A stretch of 64,000 nucleotides of DNA from Enterococcus canis NBRC 100695 (GCF_001544375.1 NZ_BCQJ01000010.1:1-64000), one strand, 5' to 3'. Positions 44,954 through 57,617 are shown, counted from the first letter of the stretch. Program-made: numbers and translations. Notes: generated from the sequence alone by a model not told the origin.

Positions 44954-44969
44954 TGTTTCACGTGAAACA
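44954..44969. promoter_or_regulatory. parS: parS site 2 (perfect)
   Basis: A second TGTTTCACGTGAAACA, with a flanking AAAATG/CATTTT palindrome, in the ssb-rpsF gap, inside the operon. It is 867 bases from site 1. Confidence 0.97.
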
Positions 44970-44978
44970 TTTTGTTCC

Positions 44979-45281
44979 TTACTCTTCTTCTTTAACAATC
45001 ATATGACGGATGATATCGTCATTGATTTTTGCTAAACGATCGAATTCGTTGATAGCAGAAGCTGATGTAGGAGCAGAAACTTTAACGATATGATAGATAC
45101 CTTCACGGAAACCGTTCATTTCATACGCGAAACGGCGTTTTTCCCAATCTTTAGATTCGATGACTTCAGCGCCATTATCTTTTAAGATTGTATCAAAGCG
45201 TTCAACTAAAGCAGTTTTTGCTTCTTCATCAATGTTCGGACGAATAATGTACATGATTTCGTACTTCGTTGCTTGACTCAT
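44979..45281 (-). CDS. rpsF: 30S ribosomal protein S6
   Basis: A 100-residue S6, beginning [22 protein letters not shown] and containing the ferredoxin-like fold that binds S18. First gene of rpsF-ssb-rpsR. A GGGAGGT ribosome site precedes it. Confidence 0.97.
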   Translation of the reverse strand: MSQATKYEIMYIIRPNIDEEAKTALVERFDTILKDNGAEVIESKDWEKRRFAYEMNGFREGIYHIVKVSAPTSASAINEFDRLAKINDDIIRHMIVKEEE

Positions 45282-45393
45282 TGATTTTCACCTCCCTATG
45301 GACTTTGGCTCTCTCTGCGAGAGCAAGGAGAGTTATCTAAAAAATAGACTACTCACAATCAATCATTATACACTAAATCCTTAGCATAATCAA
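45282..45393 (-). promoter_or_regulatory. rpsF promoter and structured leader
   Basis: On the minus strand TTGATT (45388-45393), 17 bases, TATAAT (45365-45370) forms a promoter, giving a leader of about 75 bases. The leader holds a GCTCTC/GAGAGC hairpin and a CTCTCC stretch able to pair with the rpsF ribosome site. Many bacteria regulate this operon through S6:S18 binding its leader; the specific motif is not clearly recognizable here. Confidence 0.5.
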
Positions 45394-45444
45394 TGCTTAT
45401 CCGCATCTGTTGTTACTTATAGATACGTTTTTTTCACTATAATT

Positions 45445-45478
45445 AAAAAAATGCTGTGGATTTTCACCCACAGCATTA
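45445..45478 (-). terminator. Terminator after gyrA
   Basis: TGCTGTGG and CCACAGCA pair around an 8-base loop; on the minus strand a T run follows. Confidence 0.9.
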
Positions 45479-45480
45479 CT

Positions 45481-47946
45481 TTATTCCTCTGTTGTTGCAA
45501 TTTCTTCCGTTTCTGTTTCCGCTTCCGGTTCAACGACTGCCATCGTGACAACCTTTGCTTCATCTTCCATTCGCATTAAGCGAACCCCTAGCGTTGCTCG
45601 TCCTGTTTGGGATACTGAGTCAACATTGAACCGGATAATAACACCTTTATCCGTAATGACCATGATATCCTCATCGCCATTAACAGTAGTTAAACCAGCT
45701 AATGGGCCATTTTTGGCCGTAATATTAGCTGTCTTGATTCCTTTACCGCCACGGCCTTTGATTGGATACTCACTTGAAGCAGTTCGTTTTCCATAACCAT
45801 TTTCAGTAATGACCAGAACCTCGTTGGTTTCAGTTAGAATATCGGCACCTACTACATAATCGTTTTCTCGCAAGCGAATACCGCGAACGCCGGTTGCTGT
45901 TCGTCCCATATCACGAACACTTTCTTCAGCAAAAGCAACAGAATAACCAGCGTGTGTCCCGATGATGATATGATTGTCGCCTTCTGTCATCAAAACATTG
46001 ACCAATTCATCATCTTCTTTGAGGTTAATAGCAATCAAACCATTGCTACGAATATTGGAAAAGGCCGTCACAGCAGTACGTTTTACAACACCATATTTAG
46101 TTGTAAAGAACAAATAATGGCCTTCTTCTGCTTGACCAGTCACGGCTATAATCGTCTGGATACTTTCGCTTGAATCAATTCCTAATAAGTTAATAACTGG
46201 AATCCCTTTAGCGGTGCGCCCATATTCTGGGATTTCATATCCCTTCGCCCGATAAACTTTCCCATTATTAGTAAAGAACAACAAGGTATCATGGGTCGAA
46301 CAAGAAATCAGCGTTTTAACAAAATCATCATCATGAATGCCCATACCTTGGACGCCACGGCCACCACGACGCTGAGCTCGAAATTCAGAATTCGCCAACC
46401 GTTTGATATAACCATTATTGGTCAAGGTGATCACGACTTCTTCTTCCTCGATTAAATCTTCATCTTCTAGGCTAAGCACTTCGCCCACCAAGAGCTCTGT
46501 CCGACGAGCATCCCCATAGCGGCGTTCAATGTCACCCAACTCAGTTTTAATGATTTCATCGATTCGTTGAGGATTTGCCAAGATATCATTTAAATCTGCG
46601 ATTAGTGTCAATAATTCTTGATACTCATTCTCGATTTTTTCTCGTTCCAAACCAGTTAAACGACGCAAACGCATATCTAGGATCGCTTGCGCTTGACGAT
46701 CTGAAAATTCAAAGCGTTCAATCAAAGCTGATTTAGCTTGATCATCCGATTTTGATCCTCTGATAATCGCAATGATTTCATCAATATGATCCAGTGCAAT
46801 ACGCAAACCTTCTAAAATGTGCGCCCGAGCTTCTGCCTTTTTCTTATCAAACTCGGTCCGGCGACGAATAACCACTTGTTGATGTTCAATATAGTTGACC
46901 AAAATCTCTTTAAGACTCAACACTTTAGGAACACCTTTAACGATTGCTAACATATTAAAACCAAAGGATGATTGTAAGGCCGTCAATTTATACAAATTAT
47001 TCAGTACAACTGACGCACTAACATCGCGACGAACATCAATTACAATTCGCATACCCGCACGAGAAGATTCATCCCGTAAGTCAGTAATTCCTTCGATACG
47101 TTTATCTCGATGTAATTCAGAGATCCGTTCAATCAATTTAGCTTTATTGACCATATAAGGTAGTTCCGTGACTAAAATTCGTTCTTTTCCATTAGGTAAC
47201 TCGGTTAATTCTACCTTTGCACGAACAGTAATTGAACCCTTGCCAGTTTCATAAGCACGTCTGATACCTGATTTTCCCATCACTAGACCACCTGTTGGAA
47301 AGTCTGGTCCCGGAATCACTTCCATCAGATCGTTCGTTGTTACCTCAGGATTTTCCATCACTAAATTCACCGCTTGAACGACCTCGGTCAAATTATGCGG
47401 TGGAATATTAGTTGCCATCCCTACCGCGATCCCTGTTGTCCCATTTACTAGGAGGTTAGGGAAGCGTGCTGGTAACACTTGCGGTTCTTTTTCAGATTCA
47501 TCATAGTTAGAAATATAATCAACAGTATCCTTATTGATATCACGCAACATTTCCATGGCGATTTTACTCATCCGCGCTTCAGTATAACGCATCGCCGCTG
47601 CCCCATCACCATCGACAGAGCCAAAGTTTCCGTGGCCATCAACTAACATATAGCGATAACTAAATGGTTGCGCCATTCGTACCATTGATTCATAAATCGC
47701 ACTATCACCGTGGGGATGGTATTTCCCCATTACGTCACCAACGATCCGTGCTGATTTTTTATGAGGCTTGTCGGGCGTAACGCCTAATTCATTCATTCCA
47801 TATAAAATACGGCGGTGAACCGGCTTTAAGCCATCACGAACGTCTGGCAGTGCACGAGCCACAATAACACTCATGGCGTAATCAATAAACGATTCTCGCA
47901 TTTCGCTGGTTAGATTTACATCCTTAATATTTTCTTTTTCACTCAT
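45481..47946 (-). CDS. gyrA: DNA gyrase subunit A
   Basis: An 821-residue type IIA topoisomerase subunit. The catalytic Tyr121 ([10 protein letters not shown]), the breakage-reunion domain and the C-terminal wrapping domain with the GyrA box QRRGGRG are present. The quinolone region reads [10 protein letters not shown] with Ser82 and Glu86 at the positions of E. coli Ser83 and Asp87, i.e. the wild-type, susceptible state. It follows gyrB by 21 bases. Confidence 0.97.
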   Translation of the reverse strand: MSEKENIKDVNLTSEMRESFIDYAMSVIVARALPDVRDGLKPVHRRILYGMNELGVTPDKPHKKSARIVGDVMGKYHPHGDSAIYESMVRMAQPFSYRYMLVDGHGNFGSVDGDGAAAMRYTEARMSKIAMEMLRDINKDTVDYISNYDESEKEPQVLPARFPNLLVNGTTGIAVGMATNIPPHNLTEVVQAVNLVMENPEVTTNDLMEVIPGPDFPTGGLVMGKSGIRRAYETGKGSITVRAKVELTELPNGKERILVTELPYMVNKAKLIERISELHRDKRIEGITDLRDESSRAGMRIVIDVRRDVSASVVLNNLYKLTALQSSFGFNMLAIVKGVPKVLSLKEILVNYIEHQQVVIRRRTEFDKKKAEARAHILEGLRIALDHIDEIIAIIRGSKSDDQAKSALIERFEFSDRQAQAILDMRLRRLTGLEREKIENEYQELLTLIADLNDILANPQRIDEIIKTELGDIERRYGDARRTELLVGEVLSLEDEDLIEEEEVVITLTNNGYIKRLANSEFRAQRRGGRGVQGMGIHDDDFVKTLISCSTHDTLLFFTNNGKVYRAKGYEIPEYGRTAKGIPVINLLGIDSSESIQTIIAVTGQAEEGHYLFFTTKYGVVKRTAVTAFSNIRSNGLIAINLKEDDELVNVLMTEGDNHIIIGTHAGYSVAFAEESVRDMGRTATGVRGIRLRENDYVVGADILTETNEVLVITENGYGKRTASSEYPIKGRGGKGIKTANITAKNGPLAGLTTVNGDEDIMVITDKGVIIRFNVDSVSQTGRATLGVRLMRMEDEAKVVTMAVVEPEAETETEEIATTEE

Positions 47947-47967
47947 AAAGCTGAGACCCCTCCCTTA

Positions 47968-51015
<3,048 letters not shown>

Positions 51016-51029
<14 letters not shown>

Positions 51030-51255
51030 GTGTTTCCTCTTTTTTTGCCATAAAAAAAGTACCTTCGTCTGGTACTTCCACCATCATTCCTGCATAAAGT
51101 TTACGCCCTCGACGCTGTTCTGGTTCACCATCAACTAAAACAGCAGTATCGGCTAAATACCATTTAGCTTGGCCGCCACTAGAAATAACGCTAATTTCTT
51201 TAAGAAATTGACCAAGTGTCATGTAATCACTTTCTAAAACGACTGTCTTTTTCAA
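51016..51255 (-). CDS. yaaA: S4-domain protein YaaA
   Basis: A 79-residue RNA-binding S4-like protein always found between dnaN and recF in Firmicutes (MKKTVVLESDYMTLGQFLKE). The chosen start is TTG at 51255, because AGGAGG lies 7 bases before it; an upstream TTG at 51279 would bury that site in the coding region. Function not established. Confidence 0.9.
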
Positions 51256-51290
51256 AAAGGAGCCTCCTGTCTTTTTCAATTTCTACCAAT

Positions 51291-51319
51291 ATTATACCCT
51301 TTTTTAGGCCTGAAAACAA
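51291..51319 (-). promoter_or_regulatory. Possible yaaA promoter
   Basis: On the minus strand TTGTTT (51314-51319), 17 bases, TATAAT (51291-51296), about 40 bases before yaaA. Confidence 0.5.
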
Positions 51320-51393
51320 ATTTTACTGGGTTTTTTTCTCGTATAACCGTTTTTTTGATAAATCGACTGTTTTTTCATTTTTTTATTAAAATC

Positions 51394-51441
51394 GCTTAAA
51401 ACGAATTTTAACGCTAAAAAATGTCATTTATCGTTTTAAGC
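51394..51441. repeat. 10-base inverted repeat in dnaN-yaaA gap
   Basis: GCTTAAAACG (51394-51403) and CGTTTTAAGC (51432-51441) are exact inverted copies 28 bases apart in an AT-rich gap. It could be an operator or a weak hairpin. Confidence 0.45.
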
Positions 51442-51474
51442 TGATTATTTACAATTTTTCTGAAAGCAAATGAA

Positions 51475-51520
51475 AAAACTTTGGAAAGCCGACGTTGAAG
51501 TGGGCCTTCCAAAGCTTTAA
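51475..51520 (-). terminator. Terminator after dnaN
   Basis: AACTTTGGAAAGCC and GGCCTTCCAAAGCTT pair, with a T run following on the minus strand. Confidence 0.85.
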
Positions 51521-51526
51521 AAAATC

Positions 51527-52657
51527 CTAATTTGTGCGTACTGGTGTAATCAATTGGATAAAAGCTACGCTATTTTCACTTGGCTCAATTGTAAAGGGAC
51601 GAATCGCGGAAATGAATTTGATTTTAATACTCATATCACCGAAGGCTCTTAAAGCATCCTTCATATAGTCTGGATTGAAAGAAATCTCTAATGGATCACC
51701 GTTTACGGTTTCATAGTTCAATTCCTCTTCAACCTTACCGATTTCTGGTGAGTTCCCAAATAGCGTAACGCCTTGGTCAGCAATCTCTAAACGAACGATA
51801 TTGTTACGACCTTCATGAGATAGCAAGGATGCCCGTTCAATGGCAGCTAGTAGTTCAGGAACTTGGAACTCGATTTCAGTATTGAAGCTAGTAGGAATCA
51901 AACGGTTCGTATCAGGGTAGTTTCCTTCCAATAAGCGAGAGTAGAAATACATGTTCTCTGTTTTAAAGAGCACTTGATTCTCCATGATACTAATTTCTAC
52001 GATCTCCTCTTCATTCATGAAAGAACGAGATAATTCTGTCAAGCTCTTACCAGGAATGACAATATCAAAATTTTCAGCAGTATTTTCGATTGGAATGATT
52101 CGTTGGCTTAACCGATGGCTATCCGTAGCAACTGCTAATAATTCTTGATTATTTAAAATAAAATGAACCCCTGTCAAAATAGGACGACTTTCGTGTTGAG
52201 AAACCGCAAAACTCGTTTCGCCAATTAATTTAGTTAAAACATGTACAGGCAATTTGATTTGATTAGCGGCATCAATCACTGGTAAGTGCGGATAGTTGTC
52301 AGCATCTAGGCCATTGACTGTAAAATCAGCTTTACCTGATGTAATAGCTACTTGATTATTACTTAAAACTTCCATAGTAAACAAATCTTCAGGTAAACGT
52401 CTAATAATCTCGCCAAAGAAACGCGCTTGTAATACAATAGCGCCTGTTTCTTCAATAGCTAGTTGCGCTTTTTCATTGGTTACAGGTAAGAAAGTTTCAA
52501 TTGAGATATCTGAATTACTTCCTGTCAAAGAAAGTCCTTCCTCATTTAAAACGATTTTTACCCCTGTTAGGATAGGGATCGTGGTTTTAGTTGAAATAGC
52601 TCGTTGAACAGTTTGTAATTCTTGTTGGAAAATACTTCTTTTTATCGTAAATTTCAT
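51527..52657 (-). CDS. dnaN: DNA polymerase III beta sliding clamp
   Basis: A 376-residue clamp with three copies of the processivity fold; starts MKFTIKRSIFQQELQTVQRA and ends IQLITPVRTN, the clamp C-terminus. It tethers the polymerase to DNA. It lies downstream of dnaA across the DUE-containing gap. AAAGGAG precedes the start. Confidence 0.97.
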   Translation of the reverse strand: MKFTIKRSIFQQELQTVQRAISTKTTIPILTGVKIVLNEEGLSLTGSNSDISIETFLPVTNEKAQLAIEETGAIVLQARFFGEIIRRLPEDLFTMEVLSNNQVAITSGKADFTVNGLDADNYPHLPVIDAANQIKLPVHVLTKLIGETSFAVSQHESRPILTGVHFILNNQELLAVATDSHRLSQRIIPIENTAENFDIVIPGKSLTELSRSFMNEEEIVEISIMENQVLFKTENMYFYSRLLEGNYPDTNRLIPTSFNTEIEFQVPELLAAIERASLLSHEGRNNIVRLEIADQGVTLFGNSPEIGKVEEELNYETVNGDPLEISFNPDYMKDALRAFGDMSIKIKFISAIRPFTIEPSENSVAFIQLITPVRTN

Positions 52658-52667
52658 TTGGAAACTC

Positions 52668-52811
52668 CTTTTCTATATATTAGATAAAATAATAAAAGTA
52701 GTAGGGCCTGTGTGTTCTGTGGAAAACAGCAAAAAGCATAACGAGCATAAAGTTTTCCACTTGTGGATATCTTGTGGAAAACAAGACGTCTTTTTTCTTA
52801 CTTTTCCACAA
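52668..52811. other. oriC: oriC, unwinding part (dnaA-dnaN gap)
   Basis: Read on the minus strand, from dnaA toward dnaN: box-like TTTTCCACA (52802-52810 region, 52772-52780 region and 52718-52726 as TGTGGAAAA on plus), one near-perfect box as TGTGGATAT (52762-52770), a short GC-rich stretch (52704-52710), then trinucleotide repeats of DnaA-trio type (TAG/TAA on plus, 52681-52704) and an AT-rich stretch up to dnaN. This order matches the basal unwinding system of B. subtilis oriC, where DnaA filaments start from boxes and open the trios. Confidence 0.85.
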
Positions 52812-54149
52812 TCAACCTAAAAGAAAATTTTTGATCTCAGTGACTTCTTTTTGGATTGTAGGGTCGGTTTCTAATAATTGCTGGATTTTTTCATGGGCAT
52901 GGATTACCGTTGTATGATCCTTGCCACCAAATTCCGCTCCGATTTTTGGTAAAGAATTATCTGTCAGCTCGCGAGACAAATACATGGAGATCTGCCTCGG
53001 CACTACGATCGATTTCACTCGTTTTTTTCCTTTAAGATCTTTTAATTGGATATGATAATATTTTGCTACTTCTTCTTGAATCTGTAAAATAGAAAGCTGA
53101 TTGCGATTACCAGTAGATTTCAAGGTTTTCAAAGCATCCGCTGCTAAACTAGTCGTGATGTCTGCACTACTCATCGTGGCAAAGGCCTGAACACGTACTA
53201 GGGCACCTTCTAATTCGCGAATATTAGAATCGATTTGTCCGGCGATATAGCTGAGAGTATCATCTGGTATTTCTAACCGCTCCGCATTGGCTTTTTTTCT
53301 TAAAATAGCGATCCTAGTTTCCAAGTCAGGTGGCGTGATATCGACTGAAAGTCCCCAAGCGAAGCGTGATACGAGTCGTTCTTGTAGCTTAGGAATCTCA
53401 TTTGGTAGACGGTCACTGGTTAAGACAATCTGCTTTCCTTCATTATACAGAGCATTGAAGGTGTGGAAGAATTCTTCTTGGGTTGCCTCTTTATCAGCAA
53501 AAAATTGGATATCATCAACTAGCAATAAATCAACTTTACGGTAATCCTGACGAAATTCTTCAGAAGTTTTATTCTGGATAGAATTGATAAAATCATTGGC
53601 AAAGGTTTCACTGCTAACATATTTCACGCGGGCTTCCGGCTGATTTTGTAGCATTTGATGACCAATGGCGTGCATCAAGTGCGTCTTACCTAAACCAACA
53701 CCACCATAGAAAAAGAGTGGATTATAAATTGATCCAGGATCTTCTGCTACTACTAAGGCAGCGGCATGAGCCATCTGATTTCCCTTACCAATGACAAAAG
53801 TGTCGAAGGTATATTTGGGATTCAGTAGGGCTTTTTTACTTTGTTCCATCAATTGAACACTCATTTTAGGTTCAACTTTTTTAGGTAGTTCAGGAAGTGA
53901 ATTATCTGCCACCACGAAAACGGGAGTGATTTCATTTCCTGTCAATCGAAATCCAGTCTGTAACACATGGGTCACAAGTTTTGTTTCCCAGTAGTTTTTA
54001 TGGAGATCGGAGGGTACCTGAATGACTAATTCATTGTTTTCCAGCTGCAAAGGTTTTGCAGACTCAATCCAAGTGCTATAGCTTGCAGGACTCAAGACTG
54101 CATGATAGCTATTTTGAAGTTCTTTCCAGAAAGAGTCGAGATCTGGCAT
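52812..54149 (-). CDS. dnaA: Chromosomal replication initiator DnaA
   Basis: A 445-residue initiator: domain I (about 1-85), a short linker, AAA+ domain with Walker A GGVGLGKT (149-156), Walker [10 protein letters not shown] and sensor motifs, and DNA-binding domain IV with the box-recognition motif [15 protein letters not shown]. Its binding sites lie on both sides of the gene. A GAGGA ribosome site precedes the start. Confidence 0.98.
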   Translation of the reverse strand: MPDLDSFWKELQNSYHAVLSPASYSTWIESAKPLQLENNELVIQVPSDLHKNYWETKLVTHVLQTGFRLTGNEITPVFVVADNSLPELPKKVEPKMSVQLMEQSKKALLNPKYTFDTFVIGKGNQMAHAAALVVAEDPGSIYNPLFFYGGVGLGKTHLMHAIGHQMLQNQPEARVKYVSSETFANDFINSIQNKTSEEFRQDYRKVDLLLVDDIQFFADKEATQEEFFHTFNALYNEGKQIVLTSDRLPNEIPKLQERLVSRFAWGLSVDITPPDLETRIAILRKKANAERLEIPDDTLSYIAGQIDSNIRELEGALVRVQAFATMSSADITTSLAADALKTLKSTGNRNQLSILQIQEEVAKYYHIQLKDLKGKKRVKSIVVPRQISMYLSRELTDNSLPKIGAEFGGKDHTTVIHAHEKIQQLLETDPTIQKEVTEIKNFLLG

Positions 54150-54600
54150 AGAAAATCCTCCTCGATGTTATGTATATTTATACAACTTAAAAAATTGGAC
54201 AGCCAAAGCTCCCCAATCAAGCATAGATGCAAATGAAATTTTAGCATGTTTTACAATAATTTTCCACAAGCAAAAAGCAAATGTGGAAAAATGATAAACA
54301 ACTGTAATAAAACTTATCCACAGGAGAAAGTGAGAATGTGGGTTCTTTTGATTGTCCACTAGTTATCCACAAAATTTAAAAACACCAATCGCTTGATATT
54401 AAAGAATTACAACGAGTTTCCAACAAGCAAAAAAACGCCTGTGGACAACTTTTTTCCACAATGATTTTTTTGTGGAGAAATCCGTAAAAACTACTACACA
54501 ACCCTGAACTGAATTTTAAGTTATGCACATACTGTCCCAATAATTTTTTTATCTGTGGATAAATTAATAAAAGAAAAATTTGCTTTTTTCGCAATCTGTA
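54150..54600. other. oriC: oriC, box cluster (rpmH-dnaA gap)
   Basis: Gap of about 520 bases without a gene. Perfect DnaA boxes TTATCCACA at 54314-54322 and 54363-54371, and TGTGGATAA (minus orientation) at 54554-54562. One-mismatch boxes at 54260-54268 (TTTTCCACA), 54282-54290 (TGTGGAAAA), 54440-54448 (TGTGGACAA), 54452-54460 (TTTTCCACA) and 54521-54529 (TTATGCACA). With the dnaA-dnaN part this gives a bipartite origin. Boxes here can also regulate dnaA. Confidence 0.9.
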
Positions 54601-54601
54601 A

Positions 54602-54631
54602 TTGACAAAACTAGTATGCTCTCGGTATACT
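54602..54631 (+). promoter_or_regulatory. rpmH promoter
   Basis: Consensus TTGACA (54602-54607), 18 bases, TATACT (54626-54631), 43 bases before rpmH. Confidence 0.85.
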
Positions 54632-54674
54632 ACTAAGGTATGTCTGTACACTTTTGCCCCAGGAGGTGGAGAAA

Positions 54675-54809
54675 ATGAAAAGAACGTATCAACCAAATAA
54701 ACGCAAACGCCAAAAAGTTCACGGATTCCGTAAACGTATGAGCACAAAAAATGGTCGTCGGGTATTAGCTAGCCGTCGTCGTAAAGGCAGAAAAGTTATC
54801 TCTGCTTAA
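54675..54809 (+). CDS. rpmH: 50S ribosomal protein L34
   Basis: A 44-residue, strongly basic L34: [20 protein letters not shown] at the N-terminus and KGRKVISA at the end. AGGAGGTGG lies 6 bases before the ATG. It marks the origin's right edge, before rnpA, as in nearly all bacteria. Confidence 0.97.
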   Translation: MKRTYQPNKRKRQKVHGFRKRMSTKNGRRVLASRRRKGRKVISA

Positions 54810-54810
54810 G

Positions 54811-54839
54811 CCGCTGAAATCACTCAGTGGTTTTTTTTT
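54811..54839 (+). terminator. Terminator/attenuator after rpmH
   Basis: CCGCTGA and TCAGTGG pair with one G-T pair, followed by nine T residues. Probably partial, letting some transcripts reach rnpA. Confidence 0.85.
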
Positions 54840-54938
54840 GTCCAAAAAACGATAATTTGCCGAAAATGAGTGAAAAAAAAAGCAAATATGGTATCATTGT
54901 TAAGGTGAATAAGCTAATTGAAATTAGGAGATCTTCAA

Positions 54939-55274
54939 ATGAAAAAATCCTATCGGGTCAAGCATGAGCAAGAGTTTCAAAAAGTATTTAAAAGAGGAAA
55001 TTCCTGTGCAAATCGAAAATTTGTTATCTACTTATTAGAAAAACCAGAACAGAAGCATTTTCGGGTGGGTCTGTCGGTAGGTAAAAAAATTGGTAACGCC
55101 GTCACGCGAAATCGTGTCAAAAGAAGGATTCGTCAGGGTGTCTATGAATTGAAGGATTCATTGCGACAAGATGTAGACTTTTTAATTATTGCACGTCCGT
55201 CTGTGGAAGAATTATCAATGGATGAATTGCAACAAAACTTGATCCATGTTTTGCGATTAGCGAAATTATTATAG
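54939..55274 (+). CDS. rnpA: Ribonuclease P protein component
   Basis: A 111-residue basic protein that helps RNase P RNA cleave tRNA 5' leaders. The RNR motif [18 protein letters not shown] is intact. The frame opens at 54918, but the ATG at 54939 is chosen for TAGGAG spacing and because the family begins MKKxYRVK. It lies 12 bases before yidC. Confidence 0.95.
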   Translation: MKKSYRVKHEQEFQKVFKRGNSCANRKFVIYLLEKPEQKHFRVGLSVGKKIGNAVTRNRVKRRIRQGVYELKDSLRQDVDFLIIARPSVEELSMDELQQNLIHVLRLAKLL

Positions 55275-55286
55275 GAGAGGAATTTA

Positions 55287-56114
55287 TTGGTGAAAAAATA
55301 CAAAAGAATATTATTAGGAGCGGCTATGCTAAGTCTGCTCGTCGTGTTATCTGCTTGTGGTACTTCCGAAATTGGTGCTCAGAGTACTGGGATTTGGGAG
55401 CGTTATATCGTATTTAACTTTGCTCGGGCGATTCAATTTTTATCATTTGGTGGTAACGGCGGGGTAGGAATCATCCTCTTTACATTGATTGTACGGATTA
55501 TTCTACTACCTTTAATGCACTTCCAAAACAAGAGCATGCGAAAAACACAGGAATTACAGCCGCAGTTAAAAGCACTGCAGGAAAAATACTCTTCTCGCGA
55601 TCCTGAAACAAAACGTCAATTGCAAGAAGAACAACAGCGCTTATATGCAGAAAACAATGTCAATCCATATGCTGGTTGTCTACCATTATTGGTACAAATG
55701 CCAATCTTAATGGCATTGTGGCAAGCCATCTCACGTGTACCAGCTTTGCGTGCCGGTAGTTTTTTATGGTTGAACTTAGGGGAACATGACCCATACTTTA
55801 TTTTACCAATCTTAGCCGCAATCTTTACTTTTATTAGTAGCTATCTTTCAAGTATGAGCCAACTGGAATCAAATGGGATGACCAAAACAATGACGTTTGC
55901 GATGCCCGTCATGATCTTAGTAATGGGTCTAAACTTAGCAAGTGGTTTGTCTTTATACTGGGTAGTTTCTAACGCCTTCCAAGTAGGTCAAACCTTATTA
56001 ATCAATAATCCATTCAAGATTCGTCAAGAGCGAGAAGATGTTGCCCGCAAACAGCGTGAACGGGAACGAGCACTACAAAAAGCAATGAATCCTAAGAAAA
56101 AACGTAAAAAATAG
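55287..56114 (+). CDS. yidC: Membrane protein insertase YidC (lipoprotein type)
   Basis: A 275-residue YidC1/SpoIIIJ: signal peptide with lipobox LSAC (Cys24), then about five membrane segments with the hydrophilic-groove Arg in TLIVRIILLPLMHFQNKSM, and a basic C-terminus (KKKRKK) that contacts ribosomes. It inserts proteins into the membrane with or without SecYEG. The start is TTG 55287 or GTG 55290, both near AGGAGAGG. Forms rnpA-yidC-jag. Confidence 0.93.
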   Translation: MVKKYKRILLGAAMLSLLVVLSACGTSEIGAQSTGIWERYIVFNFARAIQFLSFGGNGGVGIILFTLIVRIILLPLMHFQNKSMRKTQELQPQLKALQEKYSSRDPETKRQLQEEQQRLYAENNVNPYAGCLPLLVQMPILMALWQAISRVPALRAGSFLWLNLGEHDPYFILPILAAIFTFISSYLSSMSQLESNGMTKTMTFAMPVMILVMGLNLASGLSLYWVVSNAFQVGQTLLINNPFKIRQEREDVARKQRERERALQKAMNPKKKRKK

Positions 56115-56129
56115 CAGGGAGGTCAAAAA

Positions 56130-56894
56130 ATGCCTATATTTGAAGGAATGACAGTCGAAGAGGCTATCCAAAGCGGACTAACTTCTTTGAATCTGACAAA
56201 AGATGATGTTGTGATCGAAGTAATTGATGAAGGAAAAAAAGGCTTTCTGGGAATTGGGAAAAAATCTGCCCAAGTTTCTATTGAACCTTCTGTTGCAGAA
56301 GAAATCTCTGAAGCTGTGGCAGAAACCGTAGCGGAGATTGAAGCTGTGGAAACGACGGAACCTGTAATCGTTGAAACGGTTAAGACAAACTCGGCAACAG
56401 AACCGGCAGTCAAACAGTTAGAAGATCTTGAAGAATCAGAAGCCATTACCGAATTAGCATTATATTTGACCAATATCTCAAAAGAATTAGGGGCACCAGC
56501 CTTAGTCAGAATTGCTCGTGAAGATAACTTGATAATTTTCCATCTGGATAGCCAAAAGCAAGGAATTTTGATTGGTAAGCATGGTAAAGTTTTAAATGCC
56601 ATCCAGTATTTGGCTCAAGTTTTTGTTCATCGTGCTGCTCGTGAAAAATTGTCAGTCGTAGTCAACGTTGGGGATTATCGTGAAAAGCGTCAAGCAATTC
56701 TCAAACGTCTAGCTGAACGGACAGCGGAAAAGGTTAAACGCACAGGTCAGCCGGTTTTCTTGGAACCAATGCCAGCCTTTGAACGAAAGCAGATCCATTC
56801 TACTTTAAGTAAAGATGAAGCGATTCAAACCCATTCTGAAGGGGATGAACCTTATCGCTATCTGGTGGTAGAGCCGGCAAAAAAACGCTTTTAA
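56130..56894 (+). CDS. jag: RNA-binding protein Jag/KhpB
   Basis: A 254-residue RNA-binding protein: N-terminal Jag-N domain (about 1-52, FEGMTVEEAIQSGL and KKGFLGIGKKSA), an acidic Glu/Val/Thr-rich linker (about 53-108), a KH domain with GKHGKVL in place of GxxG (about 148-170), and a C-terminal R3H domain with ERKQIHSTL (about 225-250). With KhpA it acts on RNAs for cell division and elongation. It lies 15 bases after yidC. Confidence 0.93.
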   Translation: MPIFEGMTVEEAIQSGLTSLNLTKDDVVIEVIDEGKKGFLGIGKKSAQVSIEPSVAEEISEAVAETVAEIEAVETTEPVIVETVKTNSATEPAVKQLEDLEESEAITELALYLTNISKELGAPALVRIAREDNLIIFHLDSQKQGILIGKHGKVLNAIQYLAQVFVHRAAREKLSVVVNVGDYREKRQAILKRLAERTAEKVKRTGQPVFLEPMPAFERKQIHSTLSKDEAIQTHSEGDEPYRYLVVEPAKKRF

Positions 56895-56910
56895 AATTCG
56901 CTGATTTCGA

Positions 56911-56939
56911 TTGACAAAAAAATGGAAAAAGCGTATATT
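56911..56939 (+). promoter_or_regulatory. Strong promoter of candidate small RNA
   Basis: TTGACA (56911-56916), exactly 17 bases, TATATT (56934-56939), followed by no gene on the plus strand before a terminator. Confidence 0.75.
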
Positions 56940-56945
56940 CAACTA

Positions 56946-57034
56946 GAAATCATTCTTATCAGAGTAAAAAAATACGATGATAAAGTAGTCAAAGCATCTA
57001 TGGCTAAGCCCAAGCGTTCGCGCTTGGGTTTTTT
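56946..57034 (+). ncRNA. Candidate small RNA downstream of jag (about 89 bases)
   Basis: From the predicted start (about 56946) to a terminator at 57009-57034: CCCAAGCG and CGCTTGGG around a UUCG tetraloop, then six T. A second small stem can form from TTATCA (56956-56961) and TGATAA (56978-56983). No ribosome site plus open frame of reasonable size is inside. The terminator could also serve jag read-through. A short stand-alone RNA is the simplest reading. Confidence 0.55.
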
Positions 57035-57040
57035 GTTGTC

Positions 57041-57082
57041 AAAAAAGCGTCACTAGCAGAATTTCTACTAATGACGCTTGGG
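57041..57082 (-). terminator. Terminator after YbjQ-like gene
   Basis: AAGCGTCA-TAG-like arm pairs with CTA-TGACGCTT over about 15 bases; on the minus strand a six-T run follows. Confidence 0.85.
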
Positions 57083-57095
57083 CAGACAATCAAAA

Positions 57096-57437
57096 TCAGC
57101 TGATGGCGGTTTGATTGAATTGTACGATGGTGCCATATCCAAATAACTTCAAAATGGATTTGCCTTCTATTGTTGTTGTTTGATGCTCAAAATGACAATT
57201 GATTACAGCATCTGCTTCGTAGGCTACTGCTTGCTGGCGGAGTTTCATGATTAAATCATGGAACAATTCATTTGGATCAGTCGAAAATAAATCGCCTTCT
57301 TTTGTATCTACTGCAAATGCCAGATCACGAACGAGATACTTGCGGCTGATATTGCCAGTAGATAAAACAATTTGTGCCAACTTTTCTGTATCTGTTTCCC
57401 GTTCATCTGGTAAAGATCGATCGCTGAATAATCCCAT
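57096..57437 (-). CDS. YbjQ/UPF0145-like small protein
   Basis: A 113-residue protein with LSTGNISRKYLVRDLAFAV, then LRQQAVAYEADAVINCHFEH and a closing GYGTIVQF strand, which resemble the YbjQ (DUF74, heavy-metal-binding-like) fold. No conserved catalytic residues are clear. The function is unknown. It is transcribed against the surrounding operons, toward the candidate small RNA. AAGGAGG precedes the start. Confidence 0.55.
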   Translation of the reverse strand: MGLFSDRSLPDERETDTEKLAQIVLSTGNISRKYLVRDLAFAVDTKEGDLFSTDPNELFHDLIMKLRQQAVAYEADAVINCHFEHQTTTIEGKSILKLFGYGTIVQFNQTAIS

Positions 57438-57561
57438 AAGATGGTACCTCCTTTTTCTTTTATTTTACCGATTTATCGGTTCTTTTTCAAAAAGCAGCCT
57501 CTTAATGAAATCTATTTTTCAAAATAACTACCTTAAAAATAAAAATAGTGAAGACAGAATC

Positions 57562-57590
57562 TTGCAGGTACCAAGGAATTATGTTATCCT
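57562..57590 (+). promoter_or_regulatory. mnmE promoter
   Basis: TTGCAG (57562-57567), 17 bases, extended -10 TGTTATCCT (57582-57590). Confidence 0.6.
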
Positions 57591-57617
57591 AACAAACGAG
57601 ATTCGAAAACAGCAGTC

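Noticed and set aside
54376-54747. 123-codon minus-strand frame across the oriC boxes and rpmH start
   Set aside because: It covers DnaA boxes and overlaps rpmH and its promoter; no ribosome site or recognizable protein.
56123-56602. 159-codon minus-strand frame in jag
   Set aside because: Antisense shadow of jag; the Ser/Thr-rich content arises from the Glu/Val/Thr-rich linker.
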